A DNA stretch of 18,538 nt from Ruminococcaceae bacterium UBA1244. GTDB taxonomy: Bacteria; Bacillota; Clostridia; Oscillospirales; Acutalibacteraceae. Positions within the stretch are counted from its first letter, which is position 1. The number at the start of each line of letters is the position of its first letter. A program made the translations under genes and the position numbers. Location of the stretch: positions 1-18,538 of the forward strand of contig DBWG01000047.1 in NCBI GenBank assembly GCA_002308635.1, in the 5' to 3' direction. Below, piece by piece: positions 15,490-18,538 of this stretch. Below the pieces are notes generated by a model that worked only from the letters and a program-made list of their open reading frames with translations, was not told where the DNA came from and ran no database searches.

Positions 15490-15518
15490 TTGAAAATGTC
15501 AGAACTTTGTCTTATAAT
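15490..15518 (+). promoter_or_regulatory. Strong sigma-A promoter of the murT-gatD operon
   Basis: TTGAAA (15490-15495), 17 bases, TATAAT (15513-15518), among the best promoters in the window. The 10-base palindrome TTAACGTTAA (15520-15529) follows at once and covers the expected start of transcription, so it may be an operator. Confidence 0.8.
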
Positions 15519-15557
15519 GTTAACGTTAAAAATAACAGCTTTCAAGGAGATCTGATT

Positions 15558-16874
15558 ATGAAACGATTCTTCACGATCCTGGTATGCAAAATTCTTCGTG
15601 TTATCGGAAAAATTGTCGGAAAGGGCAGCAGCTATCCCGGAAAAGCAGCTCTCAGGCTCTGTCCCGATATACTGAGCAAAGTCAAGCTTCCGGAATACAT
15701 AATCGCTGTTACCGGCAGCAACGGAAAAACCTCTACTGTTGAGATGATCGCACATATCCTCACTCAGAACGGTAAAAAAGTTGCATGGAACCGTGAAGGC
15801 TCCAACCAGATCGAGGGCGTTACCACCCTTGTCCTGAGCAACTCCACTCTCGGCGGAAGGGTGAAAGCCGACATACTCCTCATCGAAAGCGACGAACGCT
15901 TTGCAAGATATACCTTCAAATATATCAAGCCAACTCACTACGTTATTACAAATCTCTACAGGGATCAGCTCACAAGAAACGGCCATTCCGAATGGGTGTA
16001 TGACGCTCTTGCTGACAGTATCAGTGATGATATGCAGCTTATTCTTAACGCTGATGACCCGCTCGTTTCACATTTCGGATACGGAAAAGACAATGTTCTG
16101 TGGTTCGGTGCGGATAAGCTCTCTATTGACAGCACAGAAGCCGACAGCGTTTATGATGACGGCGCATACTGTCCGCACTGCAAAAAGCCGATGAAGTATT
16201 CTTCCCGCCACTACAACCACATAGGTCACTATGAATGTACGAGCTGCGGCTATAAGCGCCATGATACAGACTACACCATAACCTCTGTCGATATGGAAAA
16301 CGGTATCGCAGTAATAAACGGAAAAGATAAGATCACCCTTGCACTTAAATCAATTTACAATGTCTATAACCTTCTTGCGGCATACACTGTCGGTTGTCTT
16401 GTCGGGATAAGCGGTGAAAAAATAGCCTCAGACCTCAGCGACTACGTTATGAAAAACGGCAGGGTCGTTTCGTTCAGGATCGGGAACCGTGAAGGGACAC
16501 TGCTCGTTTCCAAACACGAAAACAGCATTTCTTATGACCAGTCCATAAGGGTAGCCTGTGCAGACAAGCGGGGCTGTGACGTTATGTTTATTGTCGATGC
16601 TGTAAGCCGCAAGTATTTTACAAGCGATGTTTCGTGGCTGTGGGATATCGACTTTGAGATGCTCAAAAACGATAACATCCATGAGATAGTCCTCGCCGGA
16701 ACATACTGCAATGATCTTGCGGTAAGATTCAGCTATACGGACATCCCGCAGGACAAGATCAGGATATTCAGGGACATAGAGGAAGCTTACAACTATCTGA
16801 ACAGCGACAGAAAAGAGTATATCTATACCATCACCTGTTTTTCGGACAAGGGTAAGTTTTTGAGTCTGCTTTGA
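15558..16874 (+). CDS. murT: MurT-like Mur ligase-family protein
   Basis: A 438-residue protein of the MurT family, the ATP-dependent subunit of the complex that amidates the D-Glu carboxyl of lipid II. It has an ATP loop GSNGKTS (53-59), a central ligase domain with ESDE (110-113) and NADDP (164-168), and an inserted zinc ribbon: Cys205, Cys208, Cys227 and Cys230 (YCPHCKKP, ECTSCGYKR). The substrate-side YNVYNLLAA (268-276) precedes a C-terminal DUF1727 domain with DVSWLWDIDFE (357-367). Against the usual family wording, NLFRDQLDRYGE reads NLYRDQLTRNGH and the early DUF1727 motif is altered. AAGGAGA lies 7 bases before ATG 15558; the longer frame from 15435 would run through the promoter. 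It overlaps the ribosome binding site of the next gene, 11 bases on. Confidence 0.87.
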   Translation: MKRFFTILVCKILRVIGKIVGKGSSYPGKAALRLCPDILSKVKLPEYIIAVTGSNGKTSTVEMIAHILTQNGKKVAWNREGSNQIEGVTTLVLSNSTLGGRVKADILLIESDERFARYTFKYIKPTHYVITNLYRDQLTRNGHSEWVYDALADSISDDMQLILNADDPLVSHFGYGKDNVLWFGADKLSIDSTEADSVYDDGAYCPHCKKPMKYSSRHYNHIGHYECTSCGYKRHDTDYTITSVDMENGIAVINGKDKITLALKSIYNVYNLLAAYTVGCLVGISGEKIASDLSDYVMKNGRVVSFRIGNREGTLLVSKHENSISYDQSIRVACADKRGCDVMFIVDAVSRKYFTSDVSWLWDIDFEMLKNDNIHEIVLAGTYCNDLAVRFSYTDIPQDKIRIFRDIEEAYNYLNSDRKEYIYTITCFSDKGKFLSLL

Positions 16875-16885
16875 GGAGGATCACT

Positions 16886-17611
16886 ATGAAGCTGCTGCAT
16901 TTGTACCACGATATAATGAACCTGTACGGAGACTATGCAAATATCTCTGCGCTTGAAAGGATATTTAAAAACAGCGGTGTTGAATATACGGCCGATAAGC
17001 TTTCTTTTTCGGACAGCCCCGCTTTTGAAGAATACGATTTTATATACATCGGTTCCGGAACAGAAAGGAACCGCAATGTTGTATTGGAGGACATCAGAAA
17101 ATACGCTGACGGTCTCAAAGCCTTCATCGACAGCGGAAAACCCGTCCTTATGACAGGCAACTCCTTTGAGATGCTCGGAAAAACCATAACCGGTGCGAAC
17201 GGAAAGACTATTGACGGGCTTGGTATATTTGATTTTGCCGTCACGGAACAGAACAGGACACGCACTACAGGAGATGCGATATTTACCGCCGGCTTTCTTG
17301 ACAAGCCGCTTGTCGGCTTCATAAACAAGTGCAGTGAGATCGAGGGCATCTCTGAACCGCTGTTTTCCGTAAAAATGGGACTCGGAAACAAAAACGACGG
17401 CGATACGGAAGGCATACGCAAAAACAACTTTTTCGGCACACACCTTACCGGTCCTGTACTTATAAAAAATCCCCATTTTCTTGTATATCTTGCAAAGCTT
17501 ATCGCCGGAGAGGATACGGAAATAAAAACAGAACAGCTCAAATACGAGAACGCAGGCTATGAAATAACGCTTTCTGAGCTTACAAAGCGTATGAACAGCG
17601 AATCACGCTGA
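16886..17611 (+). CDS. gatD: GatD-like class I glutamine amidotransferase homologue lacking catalytic Cys and His
   Basis: A 241-residue partner of MurT. In known complexes GatD hydrolyses glutamine and passes ammonia to MurT. The N-terminus LYHDIMNLYGDYANISALERI is typical, and TEGIRKNNFFGTHLTGPVLIKNP matches the GatD C-terminal region. Where the family has PVLxxCGGYQLLG, this protein reads PVLMTGNSFEMLG (86-98), placing Gly91 at the nucleophile. Where the family has GTYLHGP, it reads GTHLTGP, placing Thr188 at the catalytic His. The only Cys is Cys149, in a different region. The GGGQD turn is also changed, to GSGTE (56-60). Glutaminase activity by the usual mechanism looks impossible. The frame opens at TTG 16871, but GAGGAGG lies about 6 bases before ATG 16886, which is chosen. 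A clean terminator follows. Confidence 0.85.
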   Translation: MKLLHLYHDIMNLYGDYANISALERIFKNSGVEYTADKLSFSDSPAFEEYDFIYIGSGTERNRNVVLEDIRKYADGLKAFIDSGKPVLMTGNSFEMLGKTITGANGKTIDGLGIFDFAVTEQNRTRTTGDAIFTAGFLDKPLVGFINKCSEIEGISEPLFSVKMGLGNKNDGDTEGIRKNNFFGTHLTGPVLIKNPHFLVYLAKLIAGEDTEIKTEQLKYENAGYEITLSELTKRMNSESR

Positions 17612-17617
17612 ATATTT

Positions 17618-17653
17618 ACCGGATGCACAGTTTTCTGAGGCATCCGGTTTTTT
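17618..17653 (+). terminator. Terminator of the murT-gatD operon
   Basis: ACCGGATGC (17618-17626) pairs perfectly with GCATCCGGT (17640-17648) around a 13-base loop, followed by T. It lies 6 bases after the gatD stop codon. Confidence 0.93.
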
Positions 17654-17660
17654 GTATAAC

Positions 17661-17702
17661 GCAGAACTGCCGCAGAGAGGTCAGACTCTGCGGCAGTTCT
17701 GC
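17661..17702 (-). terminator. Long hairpin after the EF-G-like gene
   Basis: A perfect 17-base stem, GCAGAACTGCCGCAGAG with CTCTGCGGCAGTTCTGC, has an 8-base loop. It lies about 40 bases beyond the stop at 17743. No T run follows directly on the minus strand, so it may terminate imperfectly or protect the mRNA end; the neighbouring operon terminator stands back to back with it. Confidence 0.65.
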
Positions 17703-17742
17703 AACAATATGAAAGGATGGTTATGATCTCGTAATCCGGTTA

Positions 17743-18538
17743 TCAGCCTGCGTTTGCATCCTCGATGACCTTCTGTGAAACGATCGAGGGAGCTTCTTCA
17801 TAACGCTGGAAAGTAAATGTAAAGTATCCTCTGCCCTGTGTACACTGGCGGATAAAGGTCGAGAAGTCGCTCATTTCAGCCTGAGGTACTTCTGCTTCGA
17901 TGACCTGCATACGATCCTCTGACGGGTTCATGCCAAGCACACGGCCTCTTCTCTTTGTGACCTCGCCCATTACGTCACCCATGTTTGAATCCGGAACCGT
18001 TGCCTTGAGAAGACCAACAGGCTCAAGAAGTACTGGTGAAGCATCTGGCATACCTGCTTTGTAAGCAAGAGAAGCCGCTGTCTTGAAGGACATTTCTGAA
18101 GAGTCAACGGGATGGTAAGAACCGTCATAAAGAGTAGCCTTGAGTCCTACTACAGGATAGCCTGCAAGCGGTCCCTTTGAAATGCTGTCACGGAGTCCCT
18201 TTTCTACTGCGGGGAAGAATCCCTTCGGAACTGCGCCGCCGACAACTCTCTCTTCAAAGATCATGTCTTCGCTGTCACATGGTGAGAACTCGATCCATAC
18301 ATCACCGAACTGTCCGTGACCGCCGGTCTGCTTCTTATATCTGCCCTGAACCTTGACTGTCTTGCGGATAGTCTCACGATAAGCTACCTTCGGCTTTGAA
18401 AGTACAACGTCTGTGCCGTATTTTGATTTGAGCTTTGAAACGATAACGTCAAGGTGCTGTTCGCCCATGCCGCTTATTATCATCTGATGTGTTTCGTTGT
18501 TTGTCTCGAAGCGGATGGTCGGATCCTCTTCACAGAGC
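17743..18538 (-). CDS. Elongation factor G-like GTPase (C-terminal part)
   Basis: The frame stays open past the window edge; about 265 C-terminal residues are seen, with the GTPase domain outside. The visible part begins LCEEDPTIRFETNNETHQM and continues ISGMGEQHLDVIVSKLKSKYG (end of domain III), then domain IV with TGGHGQFGDVWIEFSP and DGSYHPVDSSEMSFKTAA, then domain V with GRVLGMNPS. The TGGHGQFGDVWIEF wording, where true EF-G has SGGRGQYGHV, points to the EF-G-like paralogue group (FusA2/EF-G2 type) rather than the main translocase. Its cellular role in Clostridia is not settled. It is convergent with gatD. Confidence 0.9.
   Translation of the reverse strand, partial: LCEEDPTIRFETNNETHQMIISGMGEQHLDVIVSKLKSKYGTDVVLSKPKVAYRETIRKTVKVQGRYKKQTGGHGQFGDVWIEFSPCDSEDMIFEERVVGGAVPKGFFPAVEKGLRDSISKGPLAGYPVVGLKATLYDGSYHPVDSSEMSFKTAASLAYKAGMPDASPVLLEPVGLLKATVPDSNMGDVMGEVTKRRGRVLGMNPSEDRMQVIEAEVPQAEMSDFSTFIRQCTQGRGYFTFTFQRYEEAPSIVSQKVIEDANAG

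Noticed and set aside
16823..17541. Two long minus-strand open frames opposite gatD
   Set aside because: Both are mirror frames of a gene with clear homology, promoter and ribosome binding site; their sequences resemble no protein family.

Overview
The window reads as chromosomal DNA of a low-to-mid GC, spore-capable Clostridia, most likely a Ruminococcus-like member of the Oscillospiraceae. The pointers are a single-chain PurL with fused glutaminase, a Coat F spore protein, a GH13 amylase with a starch-binding module and an acidic Glu/Ser linker, a secreted dockerin-like protein, a MurT/GatD-like pair, and strong AAGGAGG-type ribosome binding sites. Species assignment is inference only.

Layout. 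1-377 (+): 3' end of an AlkD-type DNA alkylation repair gene, closed by a UUCG-loop terminator. 572-2686 (+): a c-di-GMP protein with a degenerate GGDEF and an intact-looking EAL domain. 2687-2911: an unexplained, locally GC-rich spacer. 3014-6781 (+): purL with a good promoter and a bidirectional terminator. 6861-7295 (-): two small spore coat genes behind a sigma-G-like promoter. 7397-7600: a cluster of hairpins resembling an interspersed repeat. 7616-9355 (-): pncB-pncA, an NAD salvage operon. 9476-10042 (-): a PduL-type phosphotransacylase. 10192-10309 (-): a solitary 5S rRNA gene with its own promoter and terminator. 10482-12809 (-): secreted, surface-anchored alpha-amylase. 13150-14679 (-): secreted dockerin-like protein. 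14702-15367 (-): hemolysin III family membrane protein. 15558-17611 (+): MurT-like ligase and GatD-like amidotransferase. 17743-18538 (-): 3' end of an EF-G-like gene.

How the genes fit together. pncA and pncB would convert nicotinamide to nicotinate and then to nicotinate mononucleotide. The amylase and the dockerin-like protein both look exported and point to polysaccharide use at the cell surface. PduL could serve as the phosphotransacetylase of fermentation, since no microcompartment genes are nearby. The murT-gatD pair belongs to the family that amidates lipid II, but the GatD-like subunit lacks both residues needed to hydrolyse glutamine. That is the most unusual observation here.

Almost every transcription unit has a legible sigma-A promoter with a 17-base spacer and a hairpin terminator. 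Several real start codons lie downstream of the longest open frame, and ribosome binding site spacing was used to choose them. No tRNA, CRISPR array, insertion sequence or phage gene was seen.
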